Source: Bacteroidota bacterium (GTDB lineage Bacteria > Bacteroidota > Ignavibacteria > Kapaibacteriales > UBA961). From it: 64,000 bases of DNA. Shown in pieces: positions 1 to 7,649 of this stretch; position 1 is the first letter of the stretch, and the number at the start of each line of letters is the position of its first letter. The stretch spans positions 9,910-73,909 of the forward strand of contig JAFDZU010000035.1 in the NCBI GenBank assembly GCA_018266765.1. The letters run 5' to 3'. The notes under the pieces were generated by a model, which was given only the letters and a program-made list of their open reading frames with translations, made no database searches and was not told where the DNA came from. The position numbers and the translations under genes are program-made.

Positions 1-117
1 GGACGACAGCGAAATCAGGTAATGCTAAAGTAATCGGGTGCAAAATTCAAAAGAATATTCGACATATACAAGAGATATTTCGATAAGAGAAAAAATATTT
101 TTAAGACTAACAATAGA

Positions 118-162
118 AAGCCCTTCCGTGAAGTAATTACTCCATCGGAAGGGCTTATTTTT
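118..162. terminator. Bidirectional intrinsic terminator after phoU
   Basis: A perfect 10-bp inverted repeat pairs 119-128 (AGCCCTTCCG) with 146-155, with a 17-nt loop. On the plus strand it is followed by TATTTTT, and on the minus strand by TTCTATTGTT. It lies 26 bp beyond the phoU stop codon, so it probably ends the pst operon and also any plus-strand gene lying left of the window. Confidence 0.75.
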
Positions 163-180
163 AAAGATAATCTAAGCTAC

Positions 181-897
181 TTACAGTCCCGAATCATCGG
201 ATTGTGTTTCGGCATCCATGATAGTAGCATCTTCGTCAATTTGCCGGTGACGTACAAGCCGCGCTTCTATCAGAAAGATAACATTTTCGGCAATATTAGT
301 GGCATGGTCGGCAATGCGCTCAATCTGACGCAAAACATCTATTAGTGCAACGCCGGCATCAATATATGATTTATCAGCTTTCATACGGAGTACAACTTCG
401 GCGATAATTTCTTTTTCCAAGCTGTCCACCGTATCATCCGTTGGCAAAATATGTTTGGCAAGTTCGGGGTCATTATTAATAAACGCATCTAAACTTGCTT
501 TTACCATCCGATATGCGGCTTGTGTAATTCGTTCTATTCCAAGTTCATTAGCAAGTTCATGTATATTTTCAACCACAAGAACAGGCCCTGCAACATTGGA
601 TGCCATATCCCCTATTCGTTCAAGCTCATTATTAATTTTAATAGCGGCAAGAAGCAATCTCAAATCACTGGCCACCGGCTGTTGAAGCGCAAAAATACGT
701 TGGCATTGCTTGTCAATTTTAATATCCAATTTATCTACTTTGTCATCGCGTTCTTTCACGATTTTTGCGAGTTCTGTATTGCCTTCGAGAAGGGCACGAA
801 ACGCAAATTCTACTTGTTCCTCGACAATACTTCCCATTCGTACTAAGCGAGTACGAAGTTTGTCAAGTTCATCTTCAAATCCTCTGTGCATAGTCAT
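181..897 (-). CDS. phoU: Phosphate signalling/transport regulator PhoU
   Basis: This 238-aa cytoplasmic protein has the family's usual length and the two repeated three-helix PhoU domains (about residues 10-110 and 115-220). Each carries acidic metal-binding motifs of the ExxxD type, such as INNELERIGD and LRQIERIADHATNIAE. PhoU proteins restrain Pst uptake and link the transporter to the PhoR/PhoB response. It is the last gene of the pst operon, 50 bp after pstB, and is followed by a terminator. No phoB or phoR gene is in the window. The ATG at 897 gives the usual start MTMHRGFEDEL. Confidence 0.96.
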   Translation of the reverse strand: MTMHRGFEDELDKLRTRLVRMGSIVEEQVEFAFRALLEGNTELAKIVKERDDKVDKLDIKIDKQCQRIFALQQPVASDLRLLLAAIKINNELERIGDMASNVAGPVLVVENIHELANELGIERITQAAYRMVKASLDAFINNDPELAKHILPTDDTVDSLEKEIIAEVVLRMKADKSYIDAGVALIDVLRQIERIADHATNIAENVIFLIEARLVRHRQIDEDATIMDAETQSDDSGL

Positions 898-947
898 TTA
901 GTGTTATATGATATTTAAAAATATTTTTTGAAATAACGATGTATCGT

Positions 948-1715
948 CTATCCAAACCTTCCGGTAATATAATCTTCCGTTTCTTTTTTCGATGGTGAAG
1001 TGAATATCGTTCGGGTTCTGTCGAATTCGACCATATTTCCCATATAAAAGAATCCTGTGTAATCGCTGACACGAGCCGCTTGTTGCATATTATGAGTAAC
1101 GATAACAATCGTATAATCATTTTTCAATTCTGCAATTAATTCTTCAATTTTTGCGGTGGAAATAGGATCTAACGCCGAACACGGCTCGTCCATAAGTAAG
1201 ATTTCGGGATTGACGGCAATTGCTCGTGCAATACACAACCGCTGTTGCTGACCTCCCGAAAGTCCCATTGCAGAGTCGTTGAGACGGTCTTTGATTTCAT
1301 CCCACAAAGCAGACCGTTTCAAACTTTCTTCAACGATACCGTCAAGTTCTGATTTGGGGATTTTTCCGGCTAATCGAAGTCCAAAAGCCACATTTTCATA
1401 AATGGATTTTGGAAACGGAATAGACTTTTGGAATACCATTCCCACACGATTACGAAGCTGAACTACATCTATCGAGCGGTCGTAAATGTCCAATCCGTCA
1501 ATTTGAATTGAACCTTCAGAACTAAACGATTCAATTAAATCATTCATACGATTCATCGAACGAAGGAACGTGGATTTACCACAGCCCGAAGGCCCGATAA
1601 ATGCAACAACTTTATTCGATTGAATTTCAGTAGTTACATTATGAAGAGCTCGTTTTTCTCCGTAGTAAACAGTAAAGTTATCTGTGCGAAGTTTTATAGG
1701 ATTATCTTTTGCCAT
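948..1715 (-). CDS. pstB: Phosphate ABC transporter ATP-binding protein PstB
   Basis: This 255-aa ATPase powers high-affinity phosphate import. Visible motifs in order are Walker [10 protein letters not shown] (about residues 42-50), the Q-loop region [14 protein letters not shown], signature LSGGQQQR, Walker [14 protein letters not shown] and the H-loop VTHNM. The N-terminal [11 protein letters not shown] and C-terminal phrase DYITGRFG are typical of PstB. The gene starts 24 bp after the pstA stop, consistent with one transcript. Confidence 0.97.
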   Translation of the reverse strand: MAKDNPIKLRTDNFTVYYGEKRALHNVTTEIQSNKVVAFIGPSGCGKSTFLRSMNRMNDLIESFSSEGSIQIDGLDIYDRSIDVVQLRNRVGMVFQKSIPFPKSIYENVAFGLRLAGKIPKSELDGIVEESLKRSALWDEIKDRLNDSAMGLSGGQQQRLCIARAIAVNPEILLMDEPCSALDPISTAKIEELIAELKNDYTIVIVTHNMQQAARVSDYTGFFYMGNMVEFDRTRTIFTSPSKKETEDYITGRFG

Positions 1716-1739
1716 AAATATTTTTCAGGTTGATGTATC

Positions 1740-2672
1740 TTATTTTTTATTCCGAATTCGTGAACGAATAAAAGTTGCTGTGAAATTTAATAGAAATGTC
1801 AGCATTAGAAGCACAACTGTTGTAGCATATTGCTTTGGCATTGCGGCTTCCACATTAGGAGATTGAGTAGCAAGAACGAATAAGTGATAGCCCAAGTGCA
1901 TAAATTGATCCGTTACTTTTGTGGGAAGTTCAGGCAATGAATAGACCGCACCCACAAAGATAATTGGCGCAACTTCACCTGCACCACGCCCCACAGCCAG
2001 AATAGAACCCGTCAGAATTCCCGTCATTGAATTTGGCAAAACTACCCGCCACACTGTTTGCCATTTAGTAGCACCAAGTGCCAAACTTGCTTCACGAAGT
2101 TCTCTCGGAACAGCGCGAAGTGCTTCTTCTACCGATACAATTACCACAGGAAGAGTAAGTACTGCAAGAGTAGCTGCCGACCAAATCAGCGCGGGCTGCC
2201 CCCAGACTGATGTTGTATCGCCAAAAGTATTGTCAATTCCTTCACCCAAAAAATGGATAAAGAAACCCACCCCAAAAAGTCCGAAAACAATCGAAGGAAC
2301 ACCTGCAAGTGTATTTACCCCAAATCGAACTGAACGTGCAAAAAATGAATTTTGCTTTGCGTATTCAGTTAGATACACTGCCGTTGCCGTACCGACCGGA
2401 ACGCCGAGTATTGCCATGGTCAGCACCAAGAATGTCGTTCCGTAGATTGCAGGGAAGATTCCTCCTTCGGTGTTATTATTGCGTGGAGCTTGAGAAAGAA
2501 ACTCCCACGAAATATTCGGCAATCCTTTAATTAAAAAATGACCAAGCATGACAAGTGCAATAGTTACAACAAGTAAGGCCGCCAAGAATGTAATGCTAAC
2601 GGCAATCGAAGCAATGATTTTTTTACGAAGTGCAAACGAGCGTGCTTGCGGATGTGATGTAATTGTAGCCAT
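1740..2672 (-). CDS. pstA: Phosphate ABC transporter permease PstA
   Basis: This 310-aa inner-membrane permease has about six transmembrane segments. The first is near residues 20-48, and the coupling (EAA-like) loop is REASLALGATKWQTVWRVVLP near residues 190-210. The sequence GVPSIVFGLFG is typical of PstA/PstC. It forms the channel with PstC. The gene is unusually separated from pstC by the aquaporin and arsenate reductase genes, and starts only 8 bp after arsC, so all are likely co-transcribed. Confidence 0.96.
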   Translation of the reverse strand: MATITSHPQARSFALRKKIIASIAVSITFLAALLVVTIALVMLGHFLIKGLPNISWEFLSQAPRNNNTEGGIFPAIYGTTFLVLTMAILGVPVGTATAVYLTEYAKQNSFFARSVRFGVNTLAGVPSIVFGLFGVGFFIHFLGEGIDNTFGDTTSVWGQPALIWSAATLAVLTLPVVIVSVEEALRAVPRELREASLALGATKWQTVWRVVLPNSMTGILTGSILAVGRGAGEVAPIIFVGAVYSLPELPTKVTDQFMHLGYHLFVLATQSPNVEAAMPKQYATTVVLLMLTFLLNFTATFIRSRIRNKK

Positions 2673-2680
2673 ACTATTTT

Positions 2681-3100
2681 TTAACTATGAAGAAGTACTT
2701 CACTCTTCTTGTTCTTAATTAATTCTATCAATTCCAAGACGTTTTGTTTAATTTCATCGCGAATTATGCGGAATTCATCTAATGACATATTTTTAGGGTC
2801 TCTTATGTTCCAATCTTTTCTATGAGTAGCCCGAACAAACGGACATTCATCACCGCAACCCATTGTAATACAATAGTCATATTCAATCTGAGGGATTTCA
2901 TCCAATGATTTTGAGCTGTGAGCCGAAAGATTATATTCAAGCTCCGCCATTGAAGCAATTGCTTTGGGATTAACAACTCCCGACGGTTTAGAACCCGAAC
3001 TATAAGCAGTAAGTATTCCCAAACCATAAATTTTTACGAATGCTTCGGCTATTTGGCTACGGCATGAATTTTCTACACAAACAAATAAGACTGTTTTCAT
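2681..3100 (-). CDS. arsC: Arsenate reductase, low-molecular-weight phosphatase fold
   Basis: This 139-aa cytoplasmic enzyme reduces arsenate to arsenite. The phosphatase P-loop CX5R is C8-VENSC-R14. The redox cysteines are C82 and C86 in MGCGDECP, the short-spaced (CxxxC) version of the relay, and the DP pair D101-P102 contains the expected general acid. This points to a thioredoxin- or mycothiol-type ArsC rather than the glutaredoxin-dependent E. coli type. It lies 15 bp after the aquaporin gene and 8 bp before pstA. No arsR repressor is nearby, so expression probably follows the pst operon. A plain tyrosine phosphatase is unlikely because of C82/C86. Confidence 0.93.
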   Translation of the reverse strand: MKTVLFVCVENSCRSQIAEAFVKIYGLGILTAYSSGSKPSGVVNPKAIASMAELEYNLSAHSSKSLDEIPQIEYDYCITMGCGDECPFVRATHRKDWNIRDPKNMSLDEFRIIRDEIKQNVLELIELIKNKKSEVLLHS

Positions 3101-3115
3101 GAATTTTCAAGACAA

Positions 3116-3802
3116 TTATTGATTTGTACACATTCCGCCGCAACAATCTTTCTCTTTTACCAAACTACATCCCCAAATTGCGAACGTTGCTCCTATAAAA
3201 GGAGCAAGTAAATATAACCATGCAGTTTCGAGTTGCCCCGAAACAAGAGCCGGGGCTAATGACCTTGCTGGATTCATAGATGCCCCTGAAATAGGTCCGG
3301 CGAATATTGCTTCTAATCCTACGACACTTCCAATTGCAATAGCCGCTGTAATTCCTTTTTCTTTTGCTCCGGTAGAAACATTGATAATTACAAACATCAA
3401 GATAAACATCAATACAACTTCAAGTACGAAGGATTGCAAGATATTTCCTTTGGGTAAAGTAGCTCCAAGATTCACACTTTGAGGAAAGAGTATGTGTAGT
3501 AGAGCACTTGCAATTACTGCACCTAATAATTGACTAATTATATAGGGTATCACTTCCCGAAAATGAAGTCGCTTTGCTCTCCAGAATGCAAATGTTACAG
3601 CAGGGTTAAGATGAGCTCCAGAAATATCACCAAGTGTGTAAATCAGTGCAAGTACAACTAATCCAAATGTCATCGCAACTCCGACATGACTTACAGTTCC
3701 ACTCGTAATTTCATTAACGACGATTGCTCCTGTTCCACAAAACACCAAAACAAAAGTTCCAATTGCTTCTGCAATATATTTTTTTCTTGAATTAATCTCC
3801 AT
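3116..3802 (-). CDS. Aquaporin/MIP channel, probably arsenite-conducting
   Basis: This 228-aa channel has six membrane helices and two NPA boxes, at N66-P67-A68 and N177-P178-A179 followed by R180 of the selectivity filter. By alignment to the second NPA, the filter histidine of water-specific AqpZ (H174) is replaced by Ala165, which suggests a wider pore. The C-terminus ends in a Cys cluster, CCGGMC (C220, C221, C225). I chose the ATG at 3802, 4 bp after the pstC stop and preceded by AGGA; a longer frame from 3847 would overlap pstC. The gene lies directly before arsC, like the AqpS-ArsC arsenite extrusion pairs known from rhizobia. Transport of arsenite is an inference. Confidence 0.9.
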   Translation of the reverse strand: MEINSRKKYIAEAIGTFVLVFCGTGAIVVNEITSGTVSHVGVAMTFGLVVLALIYTLGDISGAHLNPAVTFAFWRAKRLHFREVIPYIISQLLGAVIASALLHILFPQSVNLGATLPKGNILQSFVLEVVLMFILMFVIINVSTGAKEKGITAAIAIGSVVGLEAIFAGPISGASMNPARSLAPALVSGQLETAWLYLLAPFIGATFAIWGCSLVKEKDCCGGMCTNQ

Positions 3803-3806
3803 AATC

Positions 3807-4943
3807 CTAAACACCTTGGAATTTCTTCGCGAGTCGTTTTTTAACAAAAAGTTCGGTTACTAAATTAATGCAAAAACTAATTATAAAAAGCAGTACTCCT
3901 ATAAAAAACAATATATTATAGTGAAGTGATCCCCAAATAACTTCTCCCATTTCAGCACCGATAGTAGCCGCAAGAGTCCGCACCGGCTCGGAAAATGAAG
4001 TAGAAAAAATAGCGGCATTTCCCGTTGCCATAAGTGCTATCATCGTTTCACCGAATGCACGACCTATCCCCAATAATACTGCGGCAACAACTCCGGGCAA
4101 AGCGGCAGGAAGCATAACTTTGAAAGCAGTTTCCCATTCCGATGCACCAAGAGCCAACGATGCCTCACGATACGACTTAGGAACGCTTGTGAGAGCATCA
4201 TCAGTGATTGTAAATATAATCGGTATCACTGCCACAGCCAAACCGAAGCCACCGACAATCGCATTCAGCCGATACTCAAAACCAAAAAGCGACTGCGCCA
4301 AACTTGCTACTATCATTAAGCAAAAGAAACCAACAACTACCGAAGGAAAACCTGCAAGTATTTCAATGACAGGTTTGATAATTTCGCGAAGCCAACGTTT
4401 GGCAAAAAAAGCTGAATAAATAGCCGCTAAAATTCCTAATGGTGCTCCTATCAGAATTGAAATTATGGTTGCTTTTGCTGTACCGATGAATAATGGCATT
4501 AATCCGAATTTTGGGTCTTCTCCGACAGGTTGCCAAATTATTTGCATCATGTTTTCCCAAACAGATTTATTTCGACTCGCAGTTAATTCTGCCGAAGGTG
4601 GAGTTGCTTCAGGTTTTTTAATTTCTTCAATTTCGGGATTATAGACTTCCGGTGAATTATCATCTTTTGCTGTTTCTGTCGTATTCGAACCTGTATCGGT
4701 ATCATCACCGAGTGAATATTCTTCGGGTTTGCTGTCGGAAACAGATGAAGAAGTAGGTCTGGCATTTTCGGAGGCAACAGTTTTTCCGGTAAATATTCCG
4801 GCGGCTTCGCGGAATACGAATATAAATATCAGCACAATAAGCAAAATCGAAGCACCGGCGACAAGTTTTATACTTGTTTCTGCAATCCATTCTCCCCATC
4901 GTACTTTTCTTTTTGTCAGCACTTGTTTTTTATTCTCTGCCAT
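3807..4943 (-). CDS. pstC: Phosphate ABC transporter permease PstC with extra acidic linker
   Basis: This inner-membrane permease has 378 aa, longer than the usual 300 or so. The C-terminal 260 residues are classical PstC, with GFPSVVVGF and the coupling loop YREASLALGASEWETA. The extra length lies between the first transmembrane helix (about residues 25-46) and the second (about 150): roughly 75 residues rich in Ser, Thr, Asp, Glu and Pro (residues 55-130), probably a disordered periplasmic linker. The gene is 135 bp downstream of pstS and that gap holds a strong stem-loop. The aquaporin gene starts 4 bp after its TAG stop. Confidence 0.95.
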   Translation of the reverse strand: MAENKKQVLTKRKVRWGEWIAETSIKLVAGASILLIVLIFIFVFREAAGIFTGKTVASENARPTSSSVSDSKPEEYSLGDDTDTGSNTTETAKDDNSPEVYNPEIEEIKKPEATPPSAELTASRNKSVWENMMQIIWQPVGEDPKFGLMPLFIGTAKATIISILIGAPLGILAAIYSAFFAKRWLREIIKPVIEILAGFPSVVVGFFCLMIVASLAQSLFGFEYRLNAIVGGFGLAVAVIPIIFTITDDALTSVPKSYREASLALGASEWETAFKVMLPAALPGVVAAVLLGIGRAFGETMIALMATGNAAIFSTSFSEPVRTLAATIGAEMGEVIWGSLHYNILFFIGVLLFIISFCINLVTELFVKKRLAKKFQGV

Positions 4944-4986
4944 AACTTAACCTAATATTCTTTTCATGTAGAGATATTCTCATTAA

Positions 4987-5037
4987 AATAATAAACCTCA
5001 ACAGCATTCAGTACCGAAGACCGTGAGGTTTATTATT
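4987..5037 (-). terminator. Stem-loop between pstS and pstC (partial terminator or mRNA stabiliser)
   Basis: A perfect 14-bp inverted repeat pairs 4987-5000 with 5024-5037, leaving a 23-nt loop. In the minus-strand transcript the 3' arm ends in UUAUU and continues UUUUAAUG, so it resembles a weak intrinsic terminator. It sits between pstS and pstC, where such elements commonly leave the binding-protein gene more abundant than the transporter genes. Confidence 0.7.
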
Positions 5038-5078
5038 CAAAAATCGTATTTTTAACCGAAACCAACAAACTTATTCTA

Positions 5079-5903
5079 TTATTTTCTCAATGGGAAGTAG
5101 CCAACTTCTTTAATAACTTTCTGTCCGTCTTTACCTAAAACCCAGTCAACAAATTTTTTGATGTCACCGCTTGGGCGTTCGCGCAAGTAAAAATAAAGGA
5201 AACGAGATACAGGATATTTTCCGGAAAGAATATTACTTTCAGTAGGCATTACATACGGAGAACCCGTTTTTTCGGAAAGTGCTACTTCAACTACATCTTT
5301 AGCATAAGCTGCACCACCGAAACCAATTCCATATTTATCTTTTGCAATTGCATTTACAACAGCGGCTGTTCCGGGCATGTTTTGAGCCGTTGGGTCATAA
5401 TCTTGTTTTAAAAGTACGTGCTCTTTGAAAAATTCATACGTGCCTGAGTTATTTTCACGACTGTATAATAATATTTTTTTATCAGGTCCGCCCACATCTT
5501 TCCAGCTTTTATATTTCCCCGTATAAATCATCCTTACTTGTTCTAATGTCATTTTTTTAACAGGGTTAGATTTATTTACATACACACTCAAGCCATCACG
5601 AGCGACCTTGATTTCCAATCCATTAGTTTTATATTTTGCTTTTAGTTGGTCCACTTCCGCAGGTTTAATTGGTCGGCTCGAAGTGCAGATATCGGTAGTT
5701 CCGTTTATGAGTGCAGCTATTCCCGTACCCGAGCCACCACCTGTTACTTGAAATTGAATGTTTTTATCAGGGAATACTTCTGTCCAGCGTTGGGCTAAGA
5801 TAACCAAAGTATCTGATCCTTTAATTGTAATGGTAGTTTTCGCAGGAGCAAAAGCAAACAAGCCGACACATAATATTCCGAATACCAAAGATTTTAATTT
5901 CAT
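5079..5903 (-). CDS. pstS: Periplasmic phosphate-binding protein PstS
   Basis: This 274-aa protein has a Sec signal peptide (residues 1-21, hydrophobic, ending FAPA) and no lipobox, so it is probably soluble in the periplasm. Phosphate-binding family motifs are IKGSDTLVILAQRW, GGGSGTGIAALINGT and SSRPIKPAE near the N-terminus and RENNSGTYEFFKEHVL in the middle. It delivers phosphate to PstCAB and is the first gene of the operon. Because many PstS proteins discriminate only partly against arsenate, the downstream arsC makes biological sense. Confidence 0.96.
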   Translation of the reverse strand: MKLKSLVFGILCVGLFAFAPAKTTITIKGSDTLVILAQRWTEVFPDKNIQFQVTGGGSGTGIAALINGTTDICTSSRPIKPAEVDQLKAKYKTNGLEIKVARDGLSVYVNKSNPVKKMTLEQVRMIYTGKYKSWKDVGGPDKKILLYSRENNSGTYEFFKEHVLLKQDYDPTAQNMPGTAAVVNAIAKDKYGIGFGGAAYAKDVVEVALSEKTGSPYVMPTESNILSGKYPVSRFLYFYLRERPSGDIKKFVDWVLGKDGQKVIKEVGYFPLRK

Positions 5904-5974
5904 TTATTACTCTTTTCTTTATAATAGATTATATTTTAAATTATTTACAAATATCTTGTTTTATTTACTTTTTC

Positions 5975-5982
5975 CAAAATTA
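5975..5982 (-). promoter_or_regulatory. Possible -7 element of the pst operon
   Basis: Read on the minus strand this is TAATTTTG, an exact match to the Bacteroidota -7 consensus TAnnTTTG, about 70 bp before the pstS start. I see no TTTG at -33 and no convincing pho box in 5983-6155, so activator dependence is possible but unproven. Confidence 0.4.
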
Positions 5983-6155
5983 TCATTACGTAATATTGAA
6001 ATTGGAGTTTGATAGACTCTAATTTACATCGCATTGCATTCTGATAAGTAGTAACTAATCTATCTTTATATTTTGATTACCCTGAGGATATTTTTTTATG
6101 ATTATACTACAGAATATTGAATTCATATAAAACTAACTGCTCCCTTTTCCTAAGC

Positions 6156-7649
6156 TTAATATGTTGCAGTAGCCCAAAGATATTTTGCTACAGCTTTGTG
6201 GTAGTTTGACAAAGCATCAATTTCTCTCTGAGCTGCTTCAGCCGCAAAACGCTCACGCATATTCACAGTAAATAAACTAGACTCACCTCTATTAAATAGT
6301 TCGTTTTCTGCTTGTTGCATATTTTCAGCTGCAATTTTTTCTTGTTGTGCAGCAAAAAATAACTCTTGGGTAGATAATAATTCGGATAATGCATCATCAA
6401 CTTCAGCTATAATTTCACGAATTACATTTTTTTTCTTTATTTCAAATTCAAGTTGTTTAATTTCTGCAAGATTGGATTGAGATGAAGTACTACGCTGTAA
6501 AATGGGCATGGAAATATCAAACCCAATTCGATAATCAAGATTATTAATTGGTGAATCAGAACCAATTCTTTGCGAAAACGGTTTAAATTTCATTGTGATA
6601 TCAGGTTTCCATTGTTCATTAGCAAACTCACGTTCAATTCCGGCTCCAGATAAATCTGCTTCAATTTGAGCTATTTCGGGACGGATATTTATAGAGTTAG
6701 CTTTTTCACGCTCAAATTTTTCTCGCTCAATAGACACAACAGCCGGCATTTGTTCCGGTAAAATGAATAATGGAATTTTTGCAGGGTTTCCATCAATTTG
6801 CCACATAAAAACTGAAAGGGCAATTTGAGATTTTTCATATTCTCTTCGTGCTTTTACTAAATTTCCAATTCTTTTTTGGATTTCCTGATAAGCTTCCACT
6901 GAATCTATTACGGCACGCTCACCTTTTATAATTTCAACTTTAATATTATCAAACCTGAATTTAGAAATCTCTAATAATTTATCAATTACCTTTAGCTTTT
7001 GAAAAGCGGCACTCCATTCCCAGTATTTTTCAGACACTTTTACAAATAAATCATTACGTTGCATAGTTACGAATGCTTCGGCTGCAGGTAGTTGTGCTTC
7101 GGCTTTAAGAATTGTAGAACGGTTTTTGTCTATTAAAACATTACGCCATAATGGAACAGATAAAGTAAGTGCATATTCACCAGTTTGTGAGGTATTAATA
7201 TCGTTATCAAAAAAACCAATTGAGCGTCTGAAACCTGTACTAATTTTGGGTCCCCAATACGTTGGAAACAACAGTTCTACTTGAGTATTTTGGTTTTTAT
7301 ATTTACCGTCTTGTTGTTTTATATCTAAAGATGCACCTAACTGCCAGTCAAGCATTCCCCAAGAATTTTGAACCAATGTTGTAGCTTTTTTTTTGCCTAA
7401 TCTTGCTATCTGCATTTTTGGGTGATTTGCATTGACGGCAGAAAGTACTTCGCTGATTCGTAACGTATCCACTTCTTTTAAACGTAAGTAATCAATACGC
7501 TCAAAAGAATCTAATTTTTGTGAATACGTATTGTATTTTAGTGTTATTCCACATACTATAAGTAAAAGCAATCGAGGGTACCGAATAGGATAAAGTTTCA
7601 ATATGTATTTGTAACTACTGTAGTTTTCAAAAAAAATAAACTTATTCAT
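6156..7649 (-). CDS. TolC-family outer membrane efflux protein of a type I secretion set
   Basis: The protein is about 497 aa from the ATG at 7649, which overlaps the end of the upstream HlyD gene by 8 bp (stop at 7642) and has GAGAAAAAGAG as ribosome binding site; this start is preferred to an in-frame one at 7757. A hydrophobic segment near residues 25-35 is a probable signal peptide. The rest shows the long alternating helices of outer membrane factors (for example MQIARLGKKKATTLVQNSW and LFNRGESSLFTVNMRERFAA). It should form the trimeric exit duct for the ABC/HlyD pair. The base composition is AT-richer than the neighbouring pst operon. Confidence 0.85.
   Translation of the reverse strand: MNKFIFFENYSSYKYILKLYPIRYPRLLLLIVCGITLKYNTYSQKLDSFERIDYLRLKEVDTLRISEVLSAVNANHPKMQIARLGKKKATTLVQNSWGMLDWQLGASLDIKQQDGKYKNQNTQVELLFPTYWGPKISTGFRRSIGFFDNDINTSQTGEYALTLSVPLWRNVLIDKNRSTILKAEAQLPAAEAFVTMQRNDLFVKVSEKYWEWSAAFQKLKVIDKLLEISKFRFDNIKVEIIKGERAVIDSVEAYQEIQKRIGNLVKARREYEKSQIALSVFMWQIDGNPAKIPLFILPEQMPAVVSIEREKFEREKANSINIRPEIAQIEADLSGAGIEREFANEQWKPDITMKFKPFSQRIGSDSPINNLDYRIGFDISMPILQRSTSSQSNLAEIKQLEFEIKKKNVIREIIAEVDDALSELLSTQELFFAAQQEKIAAENMQQAENELFNRGESSLFTVNMRERFAAEAAQREIDALSNYHKAVAKYLWATATY

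Noticed and set aside
3803-3847. Longer N-terminus for the aquaporin, starting inside pstC
   Set aside because: The added 15 residues are polar and unlike aquaporins. The ATG at 3802 has a ribosome binding site and follows the pstC stop by 4 bp.
4120-4419. Plus-strand open frame opposite pstC, and similar long antisense frames inside mutS, the RND gene and moeA
   Set aside because: They lie wholly within strongly conserved genes on the other strand and show no family features.
5983-6155. Search for a pho box upstream of pstS
   Set aside because: No direct repeats resembling the PhoB consensus could be found; only the -7 box is listed.
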